Source: Chryseobacterium sp. HSC-36S06
Lineage (GTDB): Bacteria; Bacteroidota; Bacteroidia; Flavobacteriales; Weeksellaceae
DNA: 64,000 bases
Assembly (NCBI RefSeq): GCF_024171485.1
Contig: NZ_JALJZX010000002.1
Span: 682,001 to 746,000, forward strand
Reading direction: 5' to 3'
Part shown: one piece after another, positions 52,119 to 62,831 of the stretch
Numbering within the stretch: position 1 is the first letter of the stretch
Layout of the letters: the number at the start of each line of letters is the position of its first letter
Made by a program: the position numbers and the translations under genes
Notes under the pieces: generated by a model
The model's database searches: none
Told to the model about the DNA's origin: nothing
Seen by the model: only the letters and a program-made list of their open reading frames with translations

Positions 52119-52610
52119 TCAGTCATTCTGGCCTTCACCAGAATTTTCGACAGCATTTTGAATGTCTGCTCCGCTTCGGATTTCGGTATGACGAATTTCC
52201 CCACCGGTTCTGCCAGCTTCCTGAGCGAAATACAGAGAAACTCCCGCCACGATTACTATCGTAACCGGCATCAGCTTATCCACAGAAAAATTCCGGTAAC
52301 TTGTAAGTAGGCCAAGAAGAGAAATAACTCCAAGGAAATATGACATTCCTGCGAAAATTTCTGCAGCTTCTTCGTGCCTGTGCATAAGATTTTCAGAAAC
52401 ACCCTGAAGATTTTCGATTGCATCCTCTGCGCCTTCGCCTGTCGCCATGGCAGCTACTGATGCAACTGCACCAAGAATAAAAACGATATAAGCGTTACGT
52501 TTTGAAACGTCGGATTTTGTAAAAATCGCTATCAGTAAAATGATTACTCCTACAATAGGAAATATGATTGGCAAATGGTTAACAACCAAATGCAGATGTG
52601 CGTTATTCAT
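52119..52610 (-). CDS. Four-helix membrane protein, DUF2231-like
   Basis: 163 aa. The N-terminal HLHLVVNHLPIIFPIVGVIILL is typical of the DUF2231-type membrane family, followed by helices around VFILGAVASVAAMATG, FLGVISLLGLLTSY and MPVTIVIVAGVSLYFA. Histidines HLH and NH, and RHEEAAE, could bind metal or heme; this is inference. It lies 107 nt upstream of the RND gene in the same direction. Confidence 0.7.
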   Translation of the reverse strand: MNNAHLHLVVNHLPIIFPIVGVIILLIAIFTKSDVSKRNAYIVFILGAVASVAAMATGEGAEDAIENLQGVSENLMHRHEEAAEIFAGMSYFLGVISLLGLLTSYRNFSVDKLMPVTIVIVAGVSLYFAQEAGRTGGEIRHTEIRSGADIQNAVENSGEGQND

Positions 52611-52702
52611 TTTGATTTAATTTAAAAATTAGACTTTTAAGTAAGTGTAAACAAGCCTAAACCTGTGGTCTAAACATTATTTTATCTTTGATAATTCTTA
52701 AA

Positions 52703-53086
52703 TTAAAATTTAGGCGGCTGCCAGATTTTCTGGAAAACAGAGGGAAAGAAATTTTCGGAATAGGCAAAAATCTTCTGTTCATCAATGTCGAGAGGCTTAT
52801 GCTCGAAATTGAATTCTATTTTTTTCGGTGGAAATACAAAACTGAAAACGTTTACCGAAACATCACGTGTTTTGAACGGAAGTTTCATGTCCTGATGATA
52901 ATCTCCATCCACCCCATGTTCATCCAGATAATGCATTTTTACAAATGAAAATACCGAAGTACCGTTATCGATGATTTTATGGGAAATGTAATGTTCAATA
53001 AGATTAGGCATTTTCAAAATCTGCCTAACCTCTGAAAAAGAAAAGAGGTAAGTACATATCAAAAAATAAGTGATGTACTTTTTCAT
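52703..53086 (-). CDS. Exported protein of unknown function, first in efflux operon
   Basis: 127 aa with an N-terminal hydrophobic stretch (YITYFLICTYLFSFSEV). Conserved-looking segments: QILKMPNLIEHYISHKI, FVKMHYLDEHGVDGDYHQDMKLPFK (rich in H and D) and a proline-ended tail (FQKIWQPPKF). I do not recognise a family. Its place ahead of a metal efflux operon and its H/D-rich centre are consistent with a metal-related envelope role, which is inference only. A -7 box ends 4 nt before the ATG. Confidence 0.7.
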   Translation of the reverse strand: MKKYITYFLICTYLFSFSEVRQILKMPNLIEHYISHKIIDNGTSVFSFVKMHYLDEHGVDGDYHQDMKLPFKTRDVSVNVFSFVFPPKKIEFNFEHKPLDIDEQKIFAYSENFFPSVFQKIWQPPKF

Positions 53087-53090
53087 AATG

Positions 53091-53098
53091 CAAAATTA
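53091..53098 (-). promoter_or_regulatory. -7 box of the efflux operon
   Basis: TAATTTTG on the minus strand, 4 nt from the ATG at 53086, again near-leaderless. No fitting -33 box. Confidence 0.45.
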
Positions 53099-53195
53099 CT
53101 CAAATTCCTGATGAAATTCTAAGCAATCATCAATTTATAACCGGTATAATTAAGAATAACGTTTTCTCTATGCAAGACCTGAAATTTATATTCAC

Positions 53196-53225
53196 TTGCA
53201 GTTCATCCTGAAATTTATATTTTTG
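53196..53225 (+). promoter_or_regulatory. Promoter of the small lipoprotein gene
   Basis: TTG (53196-53198), a 19-nt spacer and TATTTTTG (53218-53225). A 14-bp direct repeat CCTGAAATTTATAT (53178-53191 and 53207-53220) overlaps it. Confidence 0.55.
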
Positions 53226-53242
53226 TGAAAATTAAATTTACA

Positions 53243-53413
53243 ATGAAAAAATTATTCGCATTTGCATTTATCGGCGGTTTGGTATTAGCTGGCTGCTCAA
53301 AAAAAGAAACTTCAACCGAAAGCAACAGAATGCTCGAAGAACCGGAAGCAGAAGTTACCGTTACTGCTCCTGCCGCAACAACTGTAGCTGCTGATTCTAC
53401 TTCAGTTAAATAA
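53243..53413 (+). CDS. Small lipoprotein (56 aa)
   Basis: ATG at 53243; the frame extends to a GTG at 53225 that lies in the promoter. Lipoprotein signal with lipobox (GGLVLAGCSKKE), followed by a short acidic, Ala/Thr-rich tail (EAEVTVTAPAATTVAADS). No domain. Related mini-lipoproteins are common in this group; function unknown. Followed by a terminator. Confidence 0.75.
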   Translation: MKKLFAFAFIGGLVLAGCSKKETSTESNRMLEEPEAEVTVTAPAATTVAADSTSVK

Positions 53414-53432
53414 CCCAGAGATCCAAATGATT

Positions 53433-53463
53433 AAAGGCAGTCGGCAACGGCTGCTTTTTTTTG
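53433..53463 (+). terminator. Terminator after the small lipoprotein
   Basis: Imperfect stem around GGCAG/CTGC with small bulge (about 53433-53454), then TTTTTTTTG. Confidence 0.65.
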
Positions 53464-53485
53464 TTTATATTCATCAAAAAATCAC

Positions 53486-53493
53486 TAAATTTG
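53486..53493 (+). promoter_or_regulatory. -7 box of lysS
   Basis: TAAATTTG, 22 nt before the ATG, with TTTG at 53460-53463 (22-nt spacer) overlapping the T run of the terminator. Confidence 0.5.
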
Positions 53494-53515
53494 CGCTCTT
53501 AAAAAGCAAGAAAAC

Positions 53516-55213
53516 ATGCAGTTATCAGAACAGGAAATTATCCGGAGAGAAAAGTTAGTCACACTACAGAAAATGGGGATCGATGCTTTTCCGGCGGAAG
53601 AATATAAAATCACCGACACCACAAAATCCATTAAAGAAAAATTTAACGAAGGTAAAAAAGTACAGATTGCCGGAAGACTGATGAGCCGCAGAATCCAGGG
53701 GAAAGCAAGTTTTGCCGAACTGCAGGATTCCGAAGGGAGAATTCAGGTATATTTTAACCGTGATGAAATCTGCACCGGTGAAGATAAAACGCTTTACAAC
53801 GAAGTTTATAAACATCTTTTAGATATTGGTGACATCATCGGCATCGAAGGCGAACTTTTCACTACTCAGGTGGGTGAAATGACCGTTAAAGTTGAGAATT
53901 TCAAAATTCTTACCAAATCTTTAAGACCGCTTCCACAACCACGGACAGATGAAAACGGTGTCGTACACGATGCTTTCAATGATCCTGAATTAAGATACAG
54001 ACAGCGTTATGTAGATTTAACGGTGAATCCTCACGTGAAAGAAGTTTTTGTAAAAAAAACAAAACTGTTCAATGCCATGCGTACATTTTTCAATGAAGCA
54101 GGATATTTTGAAGTAGAAACACCTATTTTACAGTCGATCCCGGGCGGAGCTGCAGCAAAACCTTTTATCACGCATCACAATGCATTAGATATTCCGCTAT
54201 ATTTAAGGATCGCAAACGAATTGTATCTGAAAAGATTAATTGTTGGTGGTTTCGATGGTGTTTATGAATTCTCAAAAAACTTCAGAAATGAAGGAATGGA
54301 CAGAACCCATAACCCGGAATTTACCGTAATGGAAATCTATGTCGCGTACAAAGATTACAACTGGATGATGGATTTCACAGAGAAACTTTTGGAATTCTGC
54401 GCGACGCAAGTTAACGGAACATCCGAATCTATTTTTGGTGAGCACACCATCAGCTGGAAAGCGCCCTACCCTAGGATTTCCATGACTGAAGCGATTCAGA
54501 AATTTACAGGTTTCGATATCACCGGAAAATCCGAGCAGGAACTCTTTGATTTCGCTAGATCAATTGGTGTTGAAGTGAACGAAACCATGGGCAAAGGAAA
54601 ATTAATCGACGAAATTTTCGGTGAAAAATGTGAAGGAAACTTCATCCAACCAACTTTCATCACCGATTATCCGATCGAGATGTCCCCTTTAACCAAAAAA
54701 CACCGCAGCAAAGAAGGTTTAACAGAAAGATTCGAGTTAATGGTTTGCGGTAAAGAAATTGCGAATGCTTATTCGGAATTAAATGACCCAATTGACCAGA
54801 GAGAACGTTTCGAATCTCAAATGGCACTTTCAGAAAGAGGTGACGACGAAGCCATGTTCATCGATAACGACTTTTTGCGCGCTTTGGAGTACGGAATGCC
54901 GCCAACATCAGGTTTAGGAATCGGAATGGACCGTTTAATTATGTTTTTAACCAACAATCCGTCCATCCAGGAAGTTTTGTTCTTCCCTCAAATGAAGCCC
55001 GAAAAAACAGTTCCGCAAATCGAATTGGGGGAAGATGAAAAAGTGATTCTCGAAATCCTGAATTCTCAGGAAGAAGCCATGGAACTTGCTGAAGTAAAAA
55101 ACAGAAGCCAGCTCTCCGGCAAAAAGTGGGATAAGGCTACTAAAAACCTCACCAAATTCGAAATGATTAAAGTTGAAAAAGCTGAGGAAGCAGTTCTCAT
55201 GAAACTTCTTTAA
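53516..55213 (+). CDS. lysS: Lysyl-tRNA synthetase (class II)
   Basis: 565 aa. N-terminal OB-fold anticodon-binding domain (about 55-160: VQIAGRLMSRRIQGKASFAELQDS), then the class II catalytic core with motif 2 FRNEGMDRTHNPEFT and motif 3 GLGIGMDRLIM. YFEVETPILQSIPGGAAAKPF is diagnostic. The C-terminus carries about 60 extra residues beyond the usual end, acidic then basic, common in Bacteroidetes. Confidence 0.98.
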   Translation: MQLSEQEIIRREKLVTLQKMGIDAFPAEEYKITDTTKSIKEKFNEGKKVQIAGRLMSRRIQGKASFAELQDSEGRIQVYFNRDEICTGEDKTLYNEVYKHLLDIGDIIGIEGELFTTQVGEMTVKVENFKILTKSLRPLPQPRTDENGVVHDAFNDPELRYRQRYVDLTVNPHVKEVFVKKTKLFNAMRTFFNEAGYFEVETPILQSIPGGAAAKPFITHHNALDIPLYLRIANELYLKRLIVGGFDGVYEFSKNFRNEGMDRTHNPEFTVMEIYVAYKDYNWMMDFTEKLLEFCATQVNGTSESIFGEHTISWKAPYPRISMTEAIQKFTGFDITGKSEQELFDFARSIGVEVNETMGKGKLIDEIFGEKCEGNFIQPTFITDYPIEMSPLTKKHRSKEGLTERFELMVCGKEIANAYSELNDPIDQRERFESQMALSERGDDEAMFIDNDFLRALEYGMPPTSGLGIGMDRLIMFLTNNPSIQEVLFFPQMKPEKTVPQIELGEDEKVILEILNSQEEAMELAEVKNRSQLSGKKWDKATKNLTKFEMIKVEKAEEAVLMKLL

Positions 55214-55233
55214 CAAGATATTTTTATTGAATG

Positions 55234-55261
55234 AGTCCCTGTAATTGCGGGGACTTTTTTG
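55234..55261 (+). terminator. Terminator after lysS
   Basis: Stem AGTCCC/GGGACT (55234-55239 with 55250-55255) followed by a T run. Confidence 0.75.
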
Positions 55262-55304
55262 TGGAAAACTTCTTGACTTTTAAACCACTTTCACACTTTT
55301 ATAA

Positions 55305-57359
<2,055 letters not shown>

Positions 57360-57383
57360 AAACTGTAATATTATAGATCAAGA

Positions 57384-57414
57384 AAAACTGTTCATCCTTT
57401 GAACAGTTTTTTTA
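57384..57414 (+). terminator. Terminator after gyrB
   Basis: Stem AAAACTGTTC/GAACAGTTTT (57384-57393 with 57401-57410) plus T run. Confidence 0.85.
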
Positions 57415-57429
57415 TTTGAATAAAATAAT

Positions 57430-57437
57430 TAATTTTG
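57430..57437 (+). promoter_or_regulatory. -7 box, near-leaderless lipoprotein gene
   Basis: TAATTTTG ends 3 nt before the ATG at 57441. Confidence 0.45.
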
Positions 57438-57440
57438 AAG

Positions 57441-58253
57441 ATGAAAAATATTTTTGCCCTTCTTTTTTTTATATTCTTAGCTTTTTTCAGCTGTAAAAAA
57501 GCTGAAAATTCCAACGCAAAAACCTCTGAAAAAACAGTAACAAAAGAAATCCCGGTAAATCTTTTAGCGACCGATTCAATAAATCTAGTTGATTCTTCAA
57601 AAGTAAACGAAAATCTTACTGCAATCTTCCGGTCTTCGGTTTTGGTTTTCCCGAATCTCACTAATAAAATCCTGCTCGACAGTATTTATTCTCCGCTAAA
57701 TCTTAAACTGAAAGAATATTCCAAAGAAAAAATCTCAGCCGAAATTGATGCCCAGAAGAAAGAATATTATGACGGGGTTAAGAAATCTCTCGAAGACTGG
57801 GCGCCGGATTTTCCACAAACCTGGGAACAGAATTCTTATATGAAAATGTTTTCACAACTCAACGATTACATGACGGTTCAATATAAAGCTGATGGATACA
57901 CGGGTGGGGCTCACGGTTATTATAATGAATTATACAGGGTTTACGATGTAAAAACAAATAAGCAGGTAACCCTTGCAGATATTCTAAAAGTACGTGACGC
58001 AAAAATATGGAGCAGGATTCTCATGGATCAGTTCCTGAAAAACGATCTGGAAAGAGGTCAGGCACAAATGCTATTGGTAAAGGAAATTCCGTTAAACGAT
58101 AATTTTTATTTTGATCGGGACAATCTTTATTTTCTTTACAATCAGTATGAAATTGCGGCCTATGCGGCAGGTCCGGTGATGATTAAAATTCCTTATACCG
58201 AAATTAAACCTTTTCTCACTCAGGATTTCAGAACAAAACTGAATTTAAAATAA
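57441..58253 (+). CDS. Lipoprotein with DUF3298/RsiV-type domain
   Basis: 270 aa, ATG at 57441. Lipoprotein signal (FFIFLAFFSCKKAEN). The mature part has a DUF4163-like front (AIFRSSVLVFPN, SLEDW) and a DUF3298 C-terminus (VQYKADGYTGGAHGYYNE, VTLADILK, then NQYEIAAYAAGPVMIKIPYTEI), the pattern seen in RsiV and PdaC-type envelope proteins. Envelope function is likely; catalysis is not shown. Confidence 0.82.
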   Translation: MKNIFALLFFIFLAFFSCKKAENSNAKTSEKTVTKEIPVNLLATDSINLVDSSKVNENLTAIFRSSVLVFPNLTNKILLDSIYSPLNLKLKEYSKEKISAEIDAQKKEYYDGVKKSLEDWAPDFPQTWEQNSYMKMFSQLNDYMTVQYKADGYTGGAHGYYNELYRVYDVKTNKQVTLADILKVRDAKIWSRILMDQFLKNDLERGQAQMLLVKEIPLNDNFYFDRDNLYFLYNQYEIAAYAAGPVMIKIPYTEIKPFLTQDFRTKLNLK

Positions 58254-58285
58254 TTAAATCTGCAGTCTTCTTCTGCTCTGTCTGT

Positions 58286-59137
58286 ATGGAAAATGTTGCC
58301 TTCATCATCAATCCTTTTTCGGCTAAAAAAGATTATCATCCGTTTTTGCGAGCCTTGAAAAAAGAGGTAAACAATCCTCTGTTTTATATATCAGAGTCGA
58401 TTCAGGGAACTTTTAATTTTATTGACAATCATTATGCAACCACCGATATTTTTGTGGCCGTGGGTGGAGACGGCACTATTTCGACCGTGGCGCAAAAGCT
58501 CATCAATACAGAAAAAATTCTTGCCATTTTTCCGGCCGGATCTGGAAACGGATTTTCAAATGAAACCAAATTTTCAAAAAACATCGACGAACTTTTAGCC
58601 AAAATTAAAGCCAGGAAGGTGAAAAAAATCGATACTTTCACGGTGAACGGAAGACTTTCGATCAACGTATCCGGGACAGGTTTTGACGGGAAAGTGGTGA
58701 AGGAATTTGAAAAAACCGACAGAGGTTTCAAAAATTATATTAAAGTTTCGATCAAAACTTTTTTCAATTATAAACCGGTGCAGATTAAATTTCTCACCGA
58801 AAGCTTTAAGAAATACAGCGGCCGCTATTTAATGCTGAACATCGCCAACACGCGGCAGTTCGGCAATAACGCTTATATCGCGCCAAAAGCAAGTAAAAGT
58901 GACGGTCTTGTGGATTTGGTTTTGGTAAAGAAATTCCCATTAACCTACTCGCCTTTTTTCGCGTTTAGAATGTTTACCAAAAGGCTGAAAGACGATCAGT
59001 ACGTTACTTATCTTCCTGTTTCTGAAATCGAGTTTGAAGTGGATACGAAAAACTGGCATCTGGACGGAGAATTCAACAAAATAGAATCGCCGGTAAAAGT
59101 AAAAGTACAACCTAAAAGCCTCAATATTTTACAGTAA
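58286..59137 (+). CDS. Diacylglycerol/lipid kinase family protein (YegS-like)
   Basis: 283 aa. FIINPFSAKKD and the nucleotide-binding motif AVGGDGTISTVAQKL (about 58-72), AIFPAGSGNGFSNE and the late DGLVDLVLVKKFP and WHLDGEF are DAGK_cat family features. It phosphorylates a lipid alcohol, possibly diacylglycerol. Its 3' end overlaps the convergent photolyase gene by 9 nt. Confidence 0.9.
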   Translation: MENVAFIINPFSAKKDYHPFLRALKKEVNNPLFYISESIQGTFNFIDNHYATTDIFVAVGGDGTISTVAQKLINTEKILAIFPAGSGNGFSNETKFSKNIDELLAKIKARKVKKIDTFTVNGRLSINVSGTGFDGKVVKEFEKTDRGFKNYIKVSIKTFFNYKPVQIKFLTESFKKYSGRYLMLNIANTRQFGNNAYIAPKASKSDGLVDLVLVKKFPLTYSPFFAFRMFTKRLKDDQYVTYLPVSEIEFEVDTKNWHLDGEFNKIESPVKVKVQPKSLNILQ

Positions 59138-60433
59138 TTCCTGCAGTCCTTTTTTATAAGTTTCCAGCGCTCTTTCTCTGGCTAATTTGTGATCGATCAT
59201 CGGTTTCGGATAGGCTGAGGTTCCGAATTCTCTCACCCATTTTTTAATATAAACAAAATCGGGGTCAAACTTTTTCTGCTGTTCTTCCGGATTAAAAACC
59301 CTGAAATATGGCGCCGCATCACAACCCGAACCCGCGCTCCACTGCCAGTTTCCGTTGTTAGCCGATAAATCATAATCCAGCAGTTTTTCCGCGAAATACG
59401 CTTCACCAATCCGCCAGTCTGTGAGCAAATGTTTGGTGAGAAAACTGGCACAAACCATTCTCACGCGGTTGTGCATAAATCCGGTTTCGTTCAGTTCACG
59501 CATTCCTGCATCCACAAGGGGATAACCCGTGTTACCAGCCTGCCATTTCTTTAAACTTTCGGGATCATTAATCCAAGAAATTTGGTCATATTTAGCTTTG
59601 AAAGAATGATGTACCACTTTAGGAAAATGATAGAGAATCTGCATGAAAAACTCCCGCCAAATCAGCTCTTTCAGGTATGTTTCATTAAGCTCTTCTCCCT
59701 TTTGGGCTAATTCACGAATACTGATCGTGCCGAAACGCAGATGAACGCTCATTTCTGATGTTTTCGTTGAAGGGAAATTCCGGGTCTCGTGGTAGTGTTT
59801 TAAAATTTCAGCGTTGATTTCCGGAGGTTGAAAATTGATTCCTTTCGACCTAAAACCAATCTCTTCCAGAGAAAACTCCGGTGTTTCTAAATTTTCAAGG
59901 TTTTGAAGATAGTCTTCTGAAGGATAATTGGTTTGAGCAACGTCATTATATTTCAAAAGCCATTGTTTAGAATAAGGAGTATAAACGGTGTACGGCGTTT
60001 TATCAGATTTCAGTATTTCATCTTTGTGGAAATGAACCTGATCTTTGAACGACTGAAATCCGATCTTTTTTGAATTAAGAAATTCGGCTACTGCCAGATC
60101 TCTTTTAATCGCAGAAGGTTCGTAATCTTCGTTGCAGAAAACTTTTTCTACAGGAGGTTTTTCACAGATTTCCTGAAAAACTTCCAGAGGTTTTCCATGA
60201 AAAATTTTGACAGATTTTCCGGTTTTTTGTAGTTGCGCATTGATATGATTGAGCGCCTGAAAAATAAAATCTACTCTGCGGTCCTCTTTATTTTCTAGCT
60301 GGGAAAGGATTGCAGTATCAAAAATAAAAATGGGTAAAACTTTGTTTCCGGAAACTAATGCTTTATACAGTCCGTGATTGTCCGCTACTCTTAAATCTCT
60401 TCTGAACCAGAAAACTGAAAGTTTCTCCGACAT
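59129..60433 (-). CDS. phrB: Deoxyribodipyrimidine photolyase / cryptochrome family
   Basis: 434 aa. N-terminal antenna-binding domain (FWFRRDLRVADNHGLYKAL) and C-terminal FAD-binding domain (ELIWREFFMQILYHFP, then WQAGNTGYPLVDAGMRELNETG, WSAGSGCDAAPYFRVFNP). It repairs UV cyclobutane dimers with blue light. It begins 1 nt after the MarR regulator, so both are on one transcript divergent from the carotenoid genes. Confidence 0.94.
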   Translation of the reverse strand: MSEKLSVFWFRRDLRVADNHGLYKALVSGNKVLPIFIFDTAILSQLENKEDRRVDFIFQALNHINAQLQKTGKSVKIFHGKPLEVFQEICEKPPVEKVFCNEDYEPSAIKRDLAVAEFLNSKKIGFQSFKDQVHFHKDEILKSDKTPYTVYTPYSKQWLLKYNDVAQTNYPSEDYLQNLENLETPEFSLEEIGFRSKGINFQPPEINAEILKHYHETRNFPSTKTSEMSVHLRFGTISIRELAQKGEELNETYLKELIWREFFMQILYHFPKVVHHSFKAKYDQISWINDPESLKKWQAGNTGYPLVDAGMRELNETGFMHNRVRMVCASFLTKHLLTDWRIGEAYFAEKLLDYDLSANNGNWQWSAGSGCDAAPYFRVFNPEEQQKKFDPDFVYIKKWVREFGTSAYPKPMIDHKLARERALETYKKGLQELL

Positions 60434-60434
60434 T

Positions 60435-61076
60435 TTAAATTAATTTCAGGATTTCCGAAGTATTTTCGTTTTTAAAATTTGAGTAAACGGTATGATGGAA
60501 CGTGTTAAGTTTTTTTAGCGAACTGAGCAGAGATTCTTTTTCCTTGGTATTCAATTGTCCACACATTATTTTTGACACAACGGTGATATCCTGCATTGAT
60601 TCCAAAAAAACTTTTTTCCCTTTTTTTGTTACTGCAATCCTCGTACTTCTTTTATCGTGTTCATCGGGGCTTTCGGCTAACAGGCCGTTTTTCACCAAAC
60701 GTTTGATGATTTCGATTCCGGTCTGTTTTTCATGGGCATTTTTTTCGATCAGCTGCATTTTCGTAAGACTGTCATAATCCATCATTCTGAAAAGATAGGT
60801 GAAATCCTCGTTAACCAAATCGGGATGGTTTTCCAGCGATTTGCGGATGAGCTGTTTGGAGTATCTGCCGAGCATAATGACCTGTTTTGCAATTTCATTT
60901 TCGAGATCGTAAACATCAAGATCAAATTTTTCTGTTAAATTTCTGGGGTTCTCATTTTCATACGCTTTCTGATTCAGATAAAGCCGGAAATCATCTAAAC
61001 CCGCGTTAGCATTTGGATTAGCTTTCTGATAATTATCGAGTTCTGTGAGAATGTCAATGATTAAATTTAACTCCAT
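60435..61076 (-). CDS. MarR-family transcription regulator
   Basis: 213 aa. A winged helix is seen at LTKMQLIEKNAHEKQTGIEIIKRLVKNGLLAESPDEHDKRSTRIAVTKKG (hallmark DxRSxxxxLT pattern as DKRSTRIAVT); long helices on both sides form the dimer. Larger than usual MarR because of ~60 extra N-terminal residues. Divergent from crtI and co-transcribed with phrB, it is a natural candidate regulator of the carotenoid genes (inference). Confidence 0.88.
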   Translation of the reverse strand: MELNLIIDILTELDNYQKANPNANAGLDDFRLYLNQKAYENENPRNLTEKFDLDVYDLENEIAKQVIMLGRYSKQLIRKSLENHPDLVNEDFTYLFRMMDYDSLTKMQLIEKNAHEKQTGIEIIKRLVKNGLLAESPDEHDKRSTRIAVTKKGKKVFLESMQDITVVSKIMCGQLNTKEKESLLSSLKKLNTFHHTVYSNFKNENTSEILKLI

Positions 61077-61152
61077 TTTACATATTTTTTAATTTCTGTC
61101 ACCAGCCAGCGATTATCGTGATATCCAAAATAAAAATTGCTGTTACTTTTTG

Positions 61153-61182
61153 CAAAGATACTGAACAAATTACCGATTCAAA
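61153..61182 (-). promoter_or_regulatory. Promoter of marR-phrB
   Basis: On the minus strand TTTG (61179-61182), an 18-nt spacer and TATCTTTG (61153-61160), 76 nt before the ATG. Confidence 0.5.
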
Positions 61183-61262
61183 AACAGTCGCAACTACTAC
61201 ATTCTATAATCACTTAGGAACAAAATAAAAATTTAAATACCTATCTGTTTTTTTAAATATAT

Positions 61263-61275
61263 TTATCATTGATAA
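61263..61275. promoter_or_regulatory. Candidate MarR operator
   Basis: TTATCA-T-TGATAA, a perfect 6-bp inverted repeat with a one-base centre, lies in the divergent control region, 50 nt ahead of the crtI -7 box. MarR proteins bind such palindromes; the assignment is a guess. Confidence 0.35.
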
Positions 61276-61325
61276 TTTGAATCACAAAATTAGTAAAAAT
61301 ATTTTCTTAATTAAAAATTTAAGTA

Positions 61326-61333
61326 TATTTTTG
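61326..61333 (+). promoter_or_regulatory. -7 box of crtI
   Basis: TATTTTTG, 17 nt before the crtI ATG; -33 region has no TTTG. Confidence 0.45.
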
Positions 61334-61350
61334 GTCCATTATTTAAGTTT

Positions 61351-62820
61351 ATGAAAAAAGTCATTATTATAGGTTCAGGATTTTCGTCGCTCGCTTCTGC
61401 CTGTTATATGGCTAAGGCAGGGTTTCAAGTAACCGTTCTGGAAAAAAACGAACAGGTTGGCGGCCGTGCATCATTGCTTGAAATTGATGGCTTCAAATTT
61501 GACATGGGACCAAGCTGGTACTGGATGCCGGATATTTTCGAAAGATTTTTCGCAAATTTTGGCAGAAAAGTTTCAGATTATTATCAGCTTGAGAAACTTT
61601 CTCCGGGTTACCGCGTGTATTTCGGGAGAGATAATTTTATTGACATCTCCGACAAACCGGAAGAAATCATAGAAACCTTTGAAAAAATAGAGCCCGGCAG
61701 TGGTAAACATTTAAAGGATTTCTTGAAAAAAGCGAAAGCCAATTACGAAATCGCGATGCAGGATCTGGTTTACAACCCTGGCAAATCTATTCTGGAATTG
61801 GTAAGTGTGGAAACCGCAAAACGTCTTCCGCTTTTTGTGCATAACATTTCTGAAACGGTAAGAAAAAAAATCAAAAATCATAAGCTCAGAAGTATTCTTG
61901 AATTCCCGGTATTATTTTTAGGCGCAAAACCCAACAATACACCTGCCTTTTACAATTTTATGAACCATGCCGATTTCGGAATGGGAACATGGTATCCGAA
62001 AGGGGGTTTTAACGCCGTGGCAAAAGGAATGCAGCAGCTGGCCGAAGAATTGGGCGTAAAGTTTATGGTTAACGAAGAAGTGACAGAAATTTTCACAGAG
62101 GATAATGATGCAAAATCCGTTATCACCAAAAACGGTGTTTTCGAAGCAGACATCGTGATTTCAGGAGCGGATTATGCACACACCGAGACTTTGCTGAAGT
62201 CAACGGAGCAGAATTATACCTCTGAATACTGGCAGAAAAAAACTTTTGCGCCATCCTCTTTTTTATATTATGTGGCGTTCGACAAAAAAGTTCCGCAGCT
62301 TCAGCATCATAATTTATTCTTTGATACTGATTTCGAACAGCACGCTGAAGAGATTTATGACACGAAAACGCTTCCGAAAAAACCACTGTTTTACGCCAAC
62401 TTCTCCAGCAAAACCGATGATGAACTTTGCCCTGAAGGAAAAGAGATCGGCTTTTTCCTGATTCCTGTTGCGGTAGATTTAGAGGATTCAACGGAAATTC
62501 ATGATCAGTATTTTGAATTGATTATGAACCGGATCGAAAAAAACACAGGCGAAAACCTGCGGAGTTCCGTTATCTTTAAAAAAAGTTTTGGGGTTCAGGA
62601 TTTTAAAGAACGGTATCATTCTTGCCGCGGAAACGCATACGGACTGGCTAATACTTTGTTGCAGACCTCCGTTTTAAGACCCAGTATCGATAACAAAAAA
62701 ATCAAAAACCTTTTCTACACAGGACAGCTAACGGTTCCCGGACCTGGTGTACCTCCGGCTTTAATCTCCGGAAAAGTGGTTACTGATTATATTCTTAAAA
62801 ACAGAAACCGAATTTTATAA
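61351..62820 (+). CDS. crtI: Phytoene desaturase
   Basis: 489 aa FAD enzyme that introduces double bonds into phytoene towards lycopene. IIGSGFSSLASACYMAKAG (dinucleotide loop), VGGRASLLEIDGFKFDMGPSWY, YPKGGFNAVAKGMQQLAEELG, and the C-terminal LFYTGQLTVPGPGVPPALISGK are diagnostic. It is followed by crtB after 11 nt. Confidence 0.96.
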   Translation: MKKVIIIGSGFSSLASACYMAKAGFQVTVLEKNEQVGGRASLLEIDGFKFDMGPSWYWMPDIFERFFANFGRKVSDYYQLEKLSPGYRVYFGRDNFIDISDKPEEIIETFEKIEPGSGKHLKDFLKKAKANYEIAMQDLVYNPGKSILELVSVETAKRLPLFVHNISETVRKKIKNHKLRSILEFPVLFLGAKPNNTPAFYNFMNHADFGMGTWYPKGGFNAVAKGMQQLAEELGVKFMVNEEVTEIFTEDNDAKSVITKNGVFEADIVISGADYAHTETLLKSTEQNYTSEYWQKKTFAPSSFLYYVAFDKKVPQLQHHNLFFDTDFEQHAEEIYDTKTLPKKPLFYANFSSKTDDELCPEGKEIGFFLIPVAVDLEDSTEIHDQYFELIMNRIEKNTGENLRSSVIFKKSFGVQDFKERYHSCRGNAYGLANTLLQTSVLRPSIDNKKIKNLFYTGQLTVPGPGVPPALISGKVVTDYILKNRNRIL

Positions 62821-62831
62821 AAACCAAACCG

